Shown piece after piece: positions 24,919 through 33,371 of a stretch of DNA of 64,000 nucleotides. Numbering within the stretch: position 1 is the first letter of the stretch; every line of letters starts with the position of its first letter. A model generated the notes under the pieces. That model ran no database searches, had not been told where the DNA came from, and was given only the letters and a program-made list of their open reading frames with translations. The position numbers were made by a program, and so were the translations under genes. Source of the stretch: Paracoccaceae bacterium (GTDB lineage: Bacteria > Pseudomonadota > Alphaproteobacteria > Rhodobacterales > Rhodobacteraceae); contig QWDA01000011.1 in assembly GCA_003605175.1 (NCBI GenBank), forward strand, positions 1-64,000, written 5' to 3'.

Positions 24919-26442
24919 ATGGTCGATCTCGCGACAATTCTGGCCGGTCTGGGCGATGCCCTTACCCTGACCAATATCCTCTTCGTCCTGAGCGGGGTGG
25001 TGCTGGGGCAGTTCGTCGGCGCCATGCCCGGCAGCAGCCAGGAAATGACCATCGCGATCGCCATTCCCTTTACCCTGGTCCTTACCCCGCTGTCGGCCAT
25101 CGGCTTCCTGATCGGCGTCAACAAGGGCGGGCTGGTCGGCGGGGCGATCCCCGCGATCCTGATCAACATGCCCGGCACGCCGGATGCCAGCGCGACGGCG
25201 CTCGACGGCCATCCGATGACGCAGAAGGGCAAGCCGCTCAAGGCGCTGAAAATGGCGCTCTACTCGTCGGTGACCGGGGACACGTTCAGCGATCTGGTGC
25301 TCATCACCGTGGCCGCGCCGCTGGCGGTGGTCGCGCTCAAGATGGGGCCGGTCGAGATATTCGCGCTGATCATCATGGCCTTCGCGCTGATCTCGGGGCT
25401 GATCGGTGCCTCGGTGACCAAGGGCATCATCGCAACGGCCTTCGGCCTGCTGATATCGACCGTCGGCCTCGACCCGGAACATTCGACGCCCCGTTTCCTG
25501 TTCGGCTTCCCGGACCTCTACAGCGGTTTCCCGATTTCCTCGGTGGCGATCGGATCCCTGGCGGTGTCGGTGATCATCGCCCGGCTGGCCACGATGTCGG
25601 GCGGCATGCGGCCCGCCTTGCACATTCCGCGCGACCAGACCCCGGACCAGAAGCGTGTCAGCCTCGCCGAATACCTGGCCTGCCGTTTCGTGCTGATGCG
25701 CGGCGCGCTGATCGGGGTGGGCATCGGCATCGTGCCCGGCATCGGTTCGACCGCCGCCGCCTTCATGAGCTATGCCTCGACCAAACAGGCGGCCAAGGAC
25801 CCGGAGAGCTTCGGCAAGGGCGACATTCGCGGCATCGCGGCAACGGAATCGGCCAATTCCGCCGTGGGCGGCGCCAGCCTGATCCCGCTCTTGACGCTGG
25901 GCATTCCCGGCAGCGTCTCGGCGGCGCTGCTGATCGGCGCCTTTCTGATCCACGGGCTGCAACCCGGCCCGCTCCTGTTCGAGCAACAGGGGCGGCTGGT
26001 CTATGGCCTGTTCGGCGCCATGCTCATCGCCAATGCCTGCAACCTTGTCTTTGGTCTGGTCGGGTTGCGCCTGTGGGCCCGGCTGATCACCGCGCCGGAA
26101 TCGATCGTCTTCGCCAGCGGCCTCGTTCTTTGCATCGTCGGGGTCTATCTCTCCACCGGCGGGCTCTTCGGGGTCTATGTGATGCTGATCTTCGCCGCGC
26201 TCGGCATGGGGATGAACGCGCTCAACTACCCGGTGGTGATCTTCGTCATCGCCTATTTCCTCGGCCCCAGGTTCGAACTGTCACTGGGGCAGACCGCGAC
26301 GATCCTGCGGGGCGACGTCACCAACCTGGTCAATCACCCGGTCGCCATCGTGTTGCTGCTGATGTCGGCCTTCTCGGTCTACTGGCTGGGGATCAGGCCC
26401 GCCCGCGCGGCCCGCGAGGAAAGCCCGAAGACGGGCGGCTGA
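24919..26442 (+). CDS. tripartite tricarboxylate transporter, large permease (TctA)
   Basis: A 507-residue permease with 11-12 hydrophobic segments and the TctA signatures GAMPGSSQEMTIAIAIPF (residues 35-52), GGAIPAILINMPGTPDA and GIVPGIGSTAAAFMSYA, repeated pseudo-symmetrically in each half. It uses an ion gradient to import the carboxylate delivered by TctC. It is the last gene of the USP-TctCBA operon. Confidence 0.93.
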   Translation: MVDLATILAGLGDALTLTNILFVLSGVVLGQFVGAMPGSSQEMTIAIAIPFTLVLTPLSAIGFLIGVNKGGLVGGAIPAILINMPGTPDASATALDGHPMTQKGKPLKALKMALYSSVTGDTFSDLVLITVAAPLAVVALKMGPVEIFALIIMAFALISGLIGASVTKGIIATAFGLLISTVGLDPEHSTPRFLFGFPDLYSGFPISSVAIGSLAVSVIIARLATMSGGMRPALHIPRDQTPDQKRVSLAEYLACRFVLMRGALIGVGIGIVPGIGSTAAAFMSYASTKQAAKDPESFGKGDIRGIAATESANSAVGGASLIPLLTLGIPGSVSAALLIGAFLIHGLQPGPLLFEQQGRLVYGLFGAMLIANACNLVFGLVGLRLWARLITAPESIVFASGLVLCIVGVYLSTGGLFGVYVMLIFAALGMGMNALNYPVVIFVIAYFLGPRFELSLGQTATILRGDVTNLVNHPVAIVLLLMSAFSVYWLGIRPARAAREESPKTGG

Positions 26443-26490
26443 CGGCAGGCGGGCCGCCGGATGACGCCCGGCCGCGCGCCCGGATCATCG

Positions 26491-26510
26491 CGGCTCCCGA
26501 TTGGGAGCCG
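26491..26510. terminator. bidirectional hairpin between tctA-type and RidA-type genes
   Basis: A perfect 8-base stem CGGCTCCC / GGGAGCCG with loop GATT lies between two convergent genes and marks the border between catabolic islands 1 and 2. Confidence 0.6.
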
Positions 26511-26548
26511 GAGCTGTCTGGAACGCCTGGCTCAGGCCCGGGAAACCG

Positions 26549-26944
26549 CTAGGCGGAGCAACCGATCCGGCCCATGCCTTCGATCTCCACCAGGATCTCT
26601 GGCGTTGCCAGCGCGGCGACCTGCACCAGCGAACAGGCCGGGAAGTCATCCTCGAAGAACTCCGCCCGCGCGCGCCATACCGCCTTGTTGTCGGCGATAT
26701 CGGTCACGAAGATCGTCAGTTTCAGGATGTCATTCATCGAGGCGCCCGCAGCGGCGGTGTAATGCTGCATCTTCTGGAAGATGATCCTGGCCTGCTCATA
26801 GGCATCGCTGCCGTCGATGGTCACGCCATCGTTGTTGCGTGCCGTGAAGCCCGAGATGAAGAACAGATCGTCCGACACCAGCATGTTCGACCAGGTCTCG
26901 GCGGGGGGTTCTGATACGGCATCGGTGTATATGCGTTTGCGCAT
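26549..26944 (-). CDS. RidA/YjgF family protein, catalytic Arg replaced
   Basis: A 131-residue trimeric-type Rid protein. Segments LFFISGFTARN, MNDILKLTIFVTDI and LVQVAALATPEILVEIEGMG define the family. Where E. coli RidA has the imine-deaminating Arg (PARS), this protein reads PACS, so it belongs with Rid branches lacking that Arg, some of which (2-aminomuconate deaminases) act in aromatic degradation. It is the distal gene of the minus-strand GntR island, with a promoter-like palindrome about 190 bases upstream. Confidence 0.83.
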   Translation of the reverse strand: MRKRIYTDAVSEPPAETWSNMLVSDDLFFISGFTARNNDGVTIDGSDAYEQARIIFQKMQHYTAAAGASMNDILKLTIFVTDIADNKAVWRARAEFFEDDFPACSLVQVAALATPEILVEIEGMGRIGCSA

Positions 26945-27016
26945 CGGGAGGATCCTCTTGTTTGCATCGGTGGAGAAAGCAGCCCCGTCCGGGGGGCCGC
27001 TGTCAGGGCGCGTGGT

Positions 27017-27136
27017 TCAGTCGATCAGCGCCGGTTCCCGGGCCACGACCTCGGAGCCGAAGGCCACCAGCCCGGCCTCGTTCTCGCTGCCGGTATGGGC
27101 GACCATGCGGGCGGTCAGCTCGGCCTTGCCGACAGG
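27017..27136 (-). pseudogene. C-terminal gene remnant, unknown family
   Basis: About 39 codons read PVGKAELTARMVAHTG, then SENEAGLVAFGSEVVARE and PALID, ending in TGA at 27017. The codon choice and protein-like pattern fit a real C-terminus, but a stop at 27137-27139 cuts the frame immediately upstream and no start or ribosome-binding site is present. It may be the end of a hotdog/MaoC-like protein, but that is a guess. The remnant lies between the yciI-like and ridA-like genes. Confidence 0.4.
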
Positions 27137-27152
27137 TCATGTAACATTTCAG
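27131..27152. promoter_or_regulatory. GntR-regulon operator candidate, site A
   Basis: On the minus strand this reads CTGAAATGTTACATGACC, sharing CTGAAATGT with site C (38804-38827) and AAATGT plus ACAT elements with site B (33915-33934). It contains the ATGTxACAT core common for GntR-family operators. It lies between the yciI-like and ridA-like genes and could give ridA its own promoter. Confidence 0.45.
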
Positions 27153-27200
27153 TCCCTCGGGCATCTCAACTGCCTTCGTTTCCGCCCGGACCCCGGGCGA

Positions 27201-27506
27201 TCAGATCGTCGTCTTGTTCAGAACCTCGGGTCCGCTTTGCCAGCGCCAAGCGGTCGTGCTGCAACTGCGGTAGACGCCGCCGATAACCAGCGGATCGCGT
27301 TGGGTGATCTCCCGGGCTTCCTCGGCGGTATCCGCGTGGAAAACATACATGCCGCCCAGCTTGGCCTCGCCATCGTCGCCCAAGAGCGGGCCGCCCCACA
27401 GCACGCGCGCGCCCAGCGACGTCATGAATTCCCGGTGCGCCGGCAGCAGCTCCGCGCGTTTCTCGGCAACGCCTTCGGCATCGACGTTGTAGGCTACAAA
27501 CAGCAT
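27201..27506 (-). CDS. YciI-like protein
   Basis: A 101-residue dimeric alpha/beta-barrel protein of the YciI family (MLFVAYNVD, ELLPAHREFMTSLGARVLWGGPL, GGMYVFHADTAEEAREITQRDPLVIGG). The conserved His in PAHREFM is the putative active-site residue; relatives include TftG, a dehalogenase/isomerase of chloroaromatic breakdown. Its ATG overlaps the stop of the molybdenum hydroxylase large subunit (TGATG), so it belongs to that operon. Confidence 0.8.
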   Translation of the reverse strand: MLFVAYNVDAEGVAEKRAELLPAHREFMTSLGARVLWGGPLLGDDGEAKLGGMYVFHADTAEEAREITQRDPLVIGGVYRSCSTTAWRWQSGPEVLNKTTI

Positions 27507-29836
27507 CAACCTTGTCCCTCTTTCCTGTCCCGGGCGTCCTCGATCAGCGACCAGAGCCGCGCCGGCGTTGCCGGCATCGGCACCTCGGCGATACCCAAGG
27601 GCGCCAGCGCGTCGCGCAGCGCCAGCATCAGCGCGCTGATCCCGCCGACGATCCCCACCTCGGCCCCGCCCTTGGCGCCCAGCGGATTGGTGGCGGTGGG
27701 CGTGTTGTTGAATTCGGTGCGCACGCGCGGCACCCGGTTCGCCTTGGGCAGGCCGTAATCCATGAAGGAAGAGGTCAGAAGCTGGCCGGTCCTGTCGTAG
27801 ATCGCCTCTTCGCTGAACACCTCGCCCATGGCCTGGGCAAAGCCGCCATGCACCTGGCCGTCGAGCAGCAGCGGATTCATCACCGTGCCCACATCGTCGA
27901 CGCAGAGAAACCGCGTCACCGTGCAATAGCCGGTGCCCGGGTCGATCTCGACCTCGGCCATGTGGCAGCCGCTGGGATAGTTCTGCGGACTGGCGTTGAA
28001 GTAACCCACGCCCTCAAGCCCGATACCGATTTCCATCGGTGTATCCGGGCGGCCATAGCTCATCCTGGCCAGATCCTGCAGGGTCAGCGTGTCATTGGTC
28101 CCCTTGGCCGCAAAGACACCGGCATCGAAACCGACATCCGCCGCATCGACCTTCAGGTAATGGGCCGCCAGGCGGATCCCGCGGTCGATCACGGCCTCGG
28201 CCGCTTTCTTCAGGGCGCTGCCGCCGATGCAGATCGAGCGCGACCCCCAGGTGCCCCGGCCGAAATGCACGCGGTCGGTGTCGCCCTGCACCAGCGTTAT
28301 GTCGTCGACCGGAACGCCCAGCCAGTCGGAGACCATCTGGGCGAATACCGTCTCGTGCCCTTGCCCGTGCGACGAGGTGCCGGCATTGATCCGCACATTG
28401 CCGGTCGCCTCGACGGCGATCTCCATGCGTTCGGAGAACACGCCGCAGACCTCGACATAATTGGCCAGACCCCGGCCCAGCAGCCTGCCACGGGATGCGG
28501 CCCCGGCGCGGCGGTCCTCGAACCCGTCCCAGTCGAAATGCTCCCGCGCCTGCGCCAGGGTCGCCGGGTAGTCGCCGCTGTCATAGGCATCCGCCAGTGC
28601 GGTCCGGTAGGGCATCTGGTCGGCCGCGATCAGATGCGCGCGGCGGAATTCCAGCGTATCCATGCCGATCTCGCGCGCGACATGATCCATCAGCGCCTCG
28701 ATCAGATAGGTAGCCTCGGGGCGGCCCGCCCCCCGGTAGGATGTCGTCGGCCGCCGGTTGCTGAGCACGCCGGTCACCCTGGAATGCGCCACCGGGATGT
28801 CATAGACGCCCTGCACCATGCGCGCGCATAGCAGCGGCGACACCCCGCCCGACGGGCCAACAGCGAACCCCATGTTGTAGGCGATATCGAAGTCGGCGGC
28901 GATGATCCGGTTCTCCGCATCCAGCGCCAGCCGGCCCCTGCCCTGCATGTCGCGGCCGTGGAAATCGGCGATGAAGGCCTCGGAGCGCAGCGGGCACCAG
29001 GCCAGCGGCCGATCCAGCTTTTCCGCCGCCCAGCACAACAGCACCTCTTCCGGCGAGAGGTTGCCTTTCGAGCCGAAGCCGCCACCGACATCGGGCGCGG
29101 TCACATGGAAATCCGCCTCGGCCCGGCCAAAGAGCAGGGCCAGCGCGGCCTTCAGCCGGTGCGGGCTCTGGGTGCTGGTGGTCAGGTGAAAGCGGCCGTC
29201 GCGCCGGGCGTAACGGGCATGGATCGCGCGCGGCTCCATGGCACAGGCGAGCACCCGGGGCACGGTCACGGCCTTCTCGATCACCCGCGCCGCCGCCGCA
29301 AAGGCGCGGTCGGTGGCCTCGCGGTCGCCAAGCCCGGCGGTGAAGGCGATGTTGGCGGCGCCCGGCACAACCTCGGCCGCGCCCGCGAGTGCGTCCGCGA
29401 TGGTGACGACGGCCGCGCTTTCCTCGACGGAGACGCCGACGAGCTCGGCGGCGTCGCGCGCATCCTGGGCGCTTTCGGCGACGACCACCGCGACGATATC
29501 GCCGACGCAGTTCACCCGATCCACGGCAATCGGCAGGAAATTCCCGAGATTGGGCCGATCGGTGACCAGGTTCGGCGGCAGCGAGGTGCAGACCAGCGGC
29601 CCAAGCCCGTCCGCACGATACTCGGCCCCGGTCAGCACGGCCCGAACACCGGGCGCGCGGCGCGCGTCGTCCACATCAACCGACGCCAGTTTCCCCGCCG
29701 CATGTTCGGATCGCACCATCGCGACGTGGAGCTGCCCCGCGTCGCGCAGGTCATCGGTATACTGCCCGGCTCCGGTCAGAAACCGGCGGTCTTCCTTGCG
29801 GGTCAGGGGCTGGCCTATGGACGGAAGGTGGGTCAC
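27506..29836 (-). CDS. molybdenum hydroxylase large (molybdopterin) subunit, enzyme 1
   Basis: A 776-residue xanthine-dehydrogenase/aerobic CO-dehydrogenase-family large subunit. Visible are the N-terminal GQPLTRKEDRRFLTGAGQYTDD, the Moco motif DVGGGFGSKGN, YRGAGRPEATY, HGQGHETVFAQM and GAKGGAEVGI, whose Glu is at the position of the catalytic base. The CO-dehydrogenase active-site loop (AYRCSFR) is absent, so it hydroxylates something else, probably a heteroaromatic or aldehyde. Its FAD and FeS partners lie upstream, separated by the GntR gene, an unusual arrangement. Confidence 0.88.
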   Translation of the reverse strand: MTHLPSIGQPLTRKEDRRFLTGAGQYTDDLRDAGQLHVAMVRSEHAAGKLASVDVDDARRAPGVRAVLTGAEYRADGLGPLVCTSLPPNLVTDRPNLGNFLPIAVDRVNCVGDIVAVVVAESAQDARDAAELVGVSVEESAAVVTIADALAGAAEVVPGAANIAFTAGLGDREATDRAFAAAARVIEKAVTVPRVLACAMEPRAIHARYARRDGRFHLTTSTQSPHRLKAALALLFGRAEADFHVTAPDVGGGFGSKGNLSPEEVLLCWAAEKLDRPLAWCPLRSEAFIADFHGRDMQGRGRLALDAENRIIAADFDIAYNMGFAVGPSGGVSPLLCARMVQGVYDIPVAHSRVTGVLSNRRPTTSYRGAGRPEATYLIEALMDHVAREIGMDTLEFRRAHLIAADQMPYRTALADAYDSGDYPATLAQAREHFDWDGFEDRRAGAASRGRLLGRGLANYVEVCGVFSERMEIAVEATGNVRINAGTSSHGQGHETVFAQMVSDWLGVPVDDITLVQGDTDRVHFGRGTWGSRSICIGGSALKKAAEAVIDRGIRLAAHYLKVDAADVGFDAGVFAAKGTNDTLTLQDLARMSYGRPDTPMEIGIGLEGVGYFNASPQNYPSGCHMAEVEIDPGTGYCTVTRFLCVDDVGTVMNPLLLDGQVHGGFAQAMGEVFSEEAIYDRTGQLLTSSFMDYGLPKANRVPRVRTEFNNTPTATNPLGAKGGAEVGIVGGISALMLALRDALAPLGIAEVPMPATPARLWSLIEDARDRKEGQG

Positions 29837-30507
29837 AGGATCTCCTGGACGGCATCCAGCCGCGTGAGGTGCTCACGCATGGCCGTCCTGGCCGCTTCGC
29901 TGTCGCGGTTCAGAATGGCGGCAAGAATGCCCTCGTGCTGGGATTGAACGGCTTCAAGCTGTGCCTGGCTGGAGATCGACACATGCCACAGGTAATGCGA
30001 GCGCAGCTTGAGCATTCCGATCACCTCGGCTCCGACCTCGATGCCCGAGGCGCGCGCAATGGCCAGGTGAAGCTCGTTGTCGGATTCCAGCAGCGCCCGG
30101 CGGTTGTTCGCCTTGGCATACCCGCCCGCCGAAGCGACGATCCGCTGCAAGTCCTTGCGGGTCCGGTCATCGGCAATGCGCGCCGCTCGTGCCGCAAGTT
30201 CCGGTTCGATCAGGCGGCGGATGAACAGCAATTGCGCGGCCTCTTCCGCCGACCAGGGGCGCACGAAGAACCCCTTGCGCGGAAGGACGTCGATCAGCTT
30301 GTCGTGTTTCAGCTCCATCAGGGCGGCACGGATCGGCGCCTTGCCGAAGCCGGTGATCTCGCAGATGTCGTTTTCGGTAAACAGCATTCCGGCGCGCAGC
30401 TCATCGGTAATGATGCGCCACTTTATTTCCTCATAAGCCAGGTCGCTTAACGATTGGCGTCGCGGCGCAACGCCTTTCTTGTCGGATGTGTTGTTCGAGT
30501 TGGCCAT
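29833..30507 (-). CDS. GntR family regulator (FadR/FCD type)
   Basis: A 224-residue regulator: winged helix at residues 18-85 (LAYEEIKWRIITDEL, ICEITGFGKAPIRAALMELKHDKLIDVLPRKG broken by the recognition helix) and an all-helical FCD effector domain with metal-type His residues (ELHLAIAR, QHEGILAAI, REHLTRL). It lies inside the operon it probably controls, between the FAD subunit and the large subunit genes, overlapping the latter by four bases. The palindromes at 27131, 33915 and 38804 are candidate binding sites. Confidence 0.88.
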   Translation of the reverse strand: MANSNNTSDKKGVAPRRQSLSDLAYEEIKWRIITDELRAGMLFTENDICEITGFGKAPIRAALMELKHDKLIDVLPRKGFFVRPWSAEEAAQLLFIRRLIEPELAARAARIADDRTRKDLQRIVASAGGYAKANNRRALLESDNELHLAIARASGIEVGAEVIGMLKLRSHYLWHVSISSQAQLEAVQSQHEGILAAILNRDSEAARTAMREHLTRLDAVQEIL

Positions 30508-30565
30508 TTGCCGGTCGTTCTTTCGGTGCGTTTACAGTTTGGCCTTCGGTCCTAGTCGGTTTTGT

Positions 30566-31363
30566 TCAGGATTGCATTTTCTGAATGGCCCGCGCGGCCG
30601 CGACGCGCACGAGGTTGCGCCGGTAGCGGGCATCGCCATGCATGTCCGCCAGGTACTCCCGGTCCGGCGCGGGCACATCGAGCGCCGCTGCGTGATCGGC
30701 ACCGCCGTCAAGCGCCGTTTCCAGGTCCCGGTGCCGGAAGAATTCGCTGGCCGCTCCGGTCACCCCGACCCGGTGCCCCTCGGCCAGCCGCGCCACGAAA
30801 ACGCCGGTCATGGCATAGCCCGAAGCCGGGTTCGGGATCTTTTCATAGGCCGCCGCTTCGGGGATGGCGAAGCTGATGCGGCACAGCACCTCGTCTTCCT
30901 CGAGGCTGGTGGCGAAGGTGCCCAGCAGGAAATCCCCGGCCGCCTCGGTCTTCTGGCTGGTGATCATCCGCGCGTCGAGCGCCAGGGCCGCCGCCGGGTA
31001 ATCCGCCGAGGGATCGGAATTCGAAAGCGACCCGCCCATGGTGCCGCGATAGCGCACCTGGCGGTCGGCAATGCCGCCGGCGAGGTCTGCCAGAGCCGGG
31101 ATGCGGGCCCGCACCGTCCCGTCGCTGGCAACGTCGTAGTGCCGGGTCATCGCCCCGATCTCGAGCCGGTTGTCCCGCACCGAAATGCCCCGCAGCTCGC
31201 CGATATCCGCCAGGTCGATCAGCGTCGCGGGCGAGGCGAGCCGCGCCTTCATCGTCGGCAGGAGCGTCATGCCCCCTGCCATCAGCTTGGGGTCGAACCC
31301 GGTCCGCAGCGCCTCGACGGCCTCGGCCACCGTCCTGGGCCGGAGATAGGTGAAGTCATACAT
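30566..31363 (-). CDS. molybdenum hydroxylase FAD (medium) subunit, enzyme 1
   Basis: A 265-residue CoxM-type subunit with the FAD-binding loops AGGMTLLPTMKARL (residues 29-42) and RGTMGGSLSNSDPSADYP (about residue 108). It passes electrons from the FeS subunit to an external acceptor. The start ATG 31363 overlaps the FeS gene by eight bases. An in-frame upstream ATG exists at 31417 but the extension lacks family similarity. Confidence 0.88.
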   Translation of the reverse strand: MYDFTYLRPRTVAEAVEALRTGFDPKLMAGGMTLLPTMKARLASPATLIDLADIGELRGISVRDNRLEIGAMTRHYDVASDGTVRARIPALADLAGGIADRQVRYRGTMGGSLSNSDPSADYPAAALALDARMITSQKTEAAGDFLLGTFATSLEEDEVLCRISFAIPEAAAYEKIPNPASGYAMTGVFVARLAEGHRVGVTGAASEFFRHRDLETALDGGADHAAALDVPAPDREYLADMHGDARYRRNLVRVAAARAIQKMQS

Positions 31364-31850
31364 GGCCGCCACCCTTCGCGGCACCGGCGGCAACGACCCG
31401 GAGCGCGGCATCGACAATGTGCTGATACCCGGTGCAGCGGCACAGATTGCCTTCCAGCGCGTGGCGGATCTGGCCTTCGTCCGCGCCGGGGTGCCTGCCC
31501 AGAAAATCCGCCAGCATCATCACGACGCCCGGCGTGCAGAACCCGCATTGAAGGCCGTGGCAATCCTTCATCGCCTGCTGCACCGGATGCAGCGTGCCGT
31601 CCGGTGCGGCAAGGCCCTCGATCGTCGTCACCTGCCGGCCCGCGGCCTGAACCGCCAGCATGGTGCAGGATTTCACCGCCTCGCCATCCACATGCACGGT
31701 ACAGCAGCCGCATTGCGTGGTGTCGCAACCGACATGGGTTCCGGTCAGCCGGAACTCCTCGCGCAGCAATTCCGCCAGCAGGGTGTTGGACTTCACGCGC
31801 GCGCGCCGCTCCTCGCCGTTGACCGTCAGGGTGATGGGGTGAAAACGCAT
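31356..31850 (-). CDS. molybdenum hydroxylase [2Fe-2S] (small) subunit, enzyme 1
   Basis: A 164-residue CoxS-type subunit. The plant-ferredoxin-like cluster is CDTTQCGCC with a distal Cys in VKSCTML, and the second cluster is CGFCTPG with CRCTGY, as in all xanthine-oxidase-family small subunits. It relays electrons from Moco to FAD. The CoxG-like gene starts four bases upstream in the same operon. Confidence 0.92.
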   Translation of the reverse strand: MRFHPITLTVNGEERRARVKSNTLLAELLREEFRLTGTHVGCDTTQCGCCTVHVDGEAVKSCTMLAVQAAGRQVTTIEGLAAPDGTLHPVQQAMKDCHGLQCGFCTPGVVMMLADFLGRHPGADEGQIRHALEGNLCRCTGYQHIVDAALRVVAAGAAKGGGHV

Positions 31851-31854
31851 GCCG

Positions 31855-32478
31855 TTATCCCAGCGCCATGGCGGCGAACGCGCCGATCAGGATGCCGCAG
31901 GCAAGGCCCACGCCATAGGGCAGGAGCCAGTCGTGTTTCGAGGCAGCCGGGGCCGGCCGGGCCGCAGCGGCCGGCGCGGCCCCGCCGGCCGGCCCCACCG
32001 CCATCTCGGCGGCCTGCGCCGCCGGTTCGCCCGCTTCGCGGCGCTGTAACTCGTCGGCAAAGCTCCGGAAGAACTGGTCGGCCATCTTGTTGGCGACAGT
32101 GTCGATCAACCGGCTGCCGAGCTGTGCGATCTTGCCGCCGACCTCGGCCCTGGCCTCGTAGTTCAGCCGGGTGCCTTCGGCGATTTCCTCCAGCCAGACC
32201 CGCGCCTGGCCCGAGGCATATCCCGCCACGCCGCCCTTGCCGGAACCCGATATGCGATAGCTGGTCGGCGCCTCGATGTCGGCCAGTTCGACCGCGCCCT
32301 CGAACCGCGCCTTGATCATGCCGATCCTGAGCACCGAAACCACGTCGAAATGATCCGGCGTGGGCGCGTCGAAACTTTCGCAACCGGGGATACAGGCGCG
32401 CAGGATGTCCGGATCGTTCAGGCCATCCCAGACCCTCTGCACCGGGAACGGAAGCTCGACGCTGTTGGTGAACTCCAT
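31855..32478 (-). CDS. CoxG-like membrane-recruiting protein
   Basis: A 207-residue SRPBCC-fold protein of the CO dehydrogenase subunit G family (PFPVQRVWDGLNDPDILRACIPGCE at the N-terminus, GSRLIDTVANKMADQFF near residue 125), followed by an Ala/Pro linker and one C-terminal transmembrane helix (YGVGLACGILIGAFAAMALG). CoxG proteins dock the hydroxylase at the membrane and pass electrons to quinone. Its presence suggests enzyme 1 is respiratory-chain linked. Confidence 0.88.
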   Translation of the reverse strand: MEFTNSVELPFPVQRVWDGLNDPDILRACIPGCESFDAPTPDHFDVVSVLRIGMIKARFEGAVELADIEAPTSYRISGSGKGGVAGYASGQARVWLEEIAEGTRLNYEARAEVGGKIAQLGSRLIDTVANKMADQFFRSFADELQRREAGEPAAQAAEMAVGPAGGAAPAAAARPAPAASKHDWLLPYGVGLACGILIGAFAAMALG

Positions 32479-32479
32479 C

Positions 32480-33331
32480 TCAGACCCTTTCGCGGACCAC
32501 CGGATGCGACTGTTCGCCCAGCCCGTCCGCGCCCAATGTCACGGTTTGCCCCTCGCGCAGGAACTTGCGCTCGGGGCGCATGCCGTTGCCGACGCCCGCC
32601 GGAGTGCCGGTGATGATGACGTCTCCGGGGTTCAGGGTCATGAACCGGCTGATATAGGCAACGCAATGATCCACACCGAAGATCATGTCCGAGGTGTTGC
32701 CGTCCTGATAGCGGTTGCCGTCCACCTCGAGCCAGATGCCGAGCGCATGAACGTCCTCGATCTCGTCGGCGGTGACCAGCCAGGGGCCAAGCGGGCCGAA
32801 GCTGTCATGGCACTTGCCCTTCGTCCACTGCCCGCCGCGATTCAACTGGTGGTCGCGCTCCGACACGTCGTTGAACAGCGCGTAGCCGGCGATATGCGCG
32901 GGCGCATCGGCCTCGTCGATATTGCGGGCGGTCTTGCCGATGACGATGGCGAGCTCCACTTCCCAGTCGGTCTTCTCGGAGCCTCGCGGCAGCACGATGG
33001 GATCGTTGGGGCCTGAAATCGAGCTGGTGGCCTTCATGAACAGCAGCGGCTCGGTCGGAATTTCCCGCCCGCCTTCCCTGGCGTGCTCGACATAGTTCAG
33101 GCCGATGGCGACGATCTTGCCGACATCGCCGACGCAGGCGCCGATCCTGCCGGGGCTTTCGACCACGGGCAGCGTGTCCGGGTCGAGGTCGCGAAGCCCG
33201 TCCAGAACACCGCCGGCGAGGGCCGAACTGTCAAGATCGTCGAACCTGGCGGACAGATCGCGCACCCGGCCGCCGGCATCCAGAAGCCCGGGTTTCTCTT
33301 GGCCCTCGGGTCCGTATCGGAGAAGTTTCAT
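32480..33331 (-). CDS. fumarylacetoacetate hydrolase family protein
   Basis: A 283-residue FAH-superfamily enzyme. Metal ligands are in DWEVELAIVIG (Glu residues) and NDVSERD, and the TGTPAGVG loop is near the C-terminus. Members include acylpyruvate hydrolases, 2-oxo-hex-3-enedioate decarboxylases and 2-oxopent-4-enoate hydratases, all downstream of extradiol ring cleavage. In this operon it most likely processes a ring-cleavage product. The start ATG 33331 matches the family N-terminus. Confidence 0.88.
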   Translation of the reverse strand: MKLLRYGPEGQEKPGLLDAGGRVRDLSARFDDLDSSALAGGVLDGLRDLDPDTLPVVESPGRIGACVGDVGKIVAIGLNYVEHAREGGREIPTEPLLFMKATSSISGPNDPIVLPRGSEKTDWEVELAIVIGKTARNIDEADAPAHIAGYALFNDVSERDHQLNRGGQWTKGKCHDSFGPLGPWLVTADEIEDVHALGIWLEVDGNRYQDGNTSDMIFGVDHCVAYISRFMTLNPGDVIITGTPAGVGNGMRPERKFLREGQTVTLGADGLGEQSHPVVRERV

Positions 33332-33371
33332 GCGTGCCCCCCTTTCAACCGCCACCGGCGGCGGCCGCGGA

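Noticed and set aside
23362-25986. An 874-codon open frame on the minus strand opposite the TctC, TctB and TctA genes
   Set aside because: Arg/Gln/His/Gly-rich with no recognisable motif; the plus-strand genes are unambiguous.
27506-29836. Aerobic carbon monoxide dehydrogenase large subunit
   Set aside because: The AYRCSFR-type active-site loop is missing in both hydroxylases of the window, so CO oxidation is unlikely despite the CoxG neighbour.
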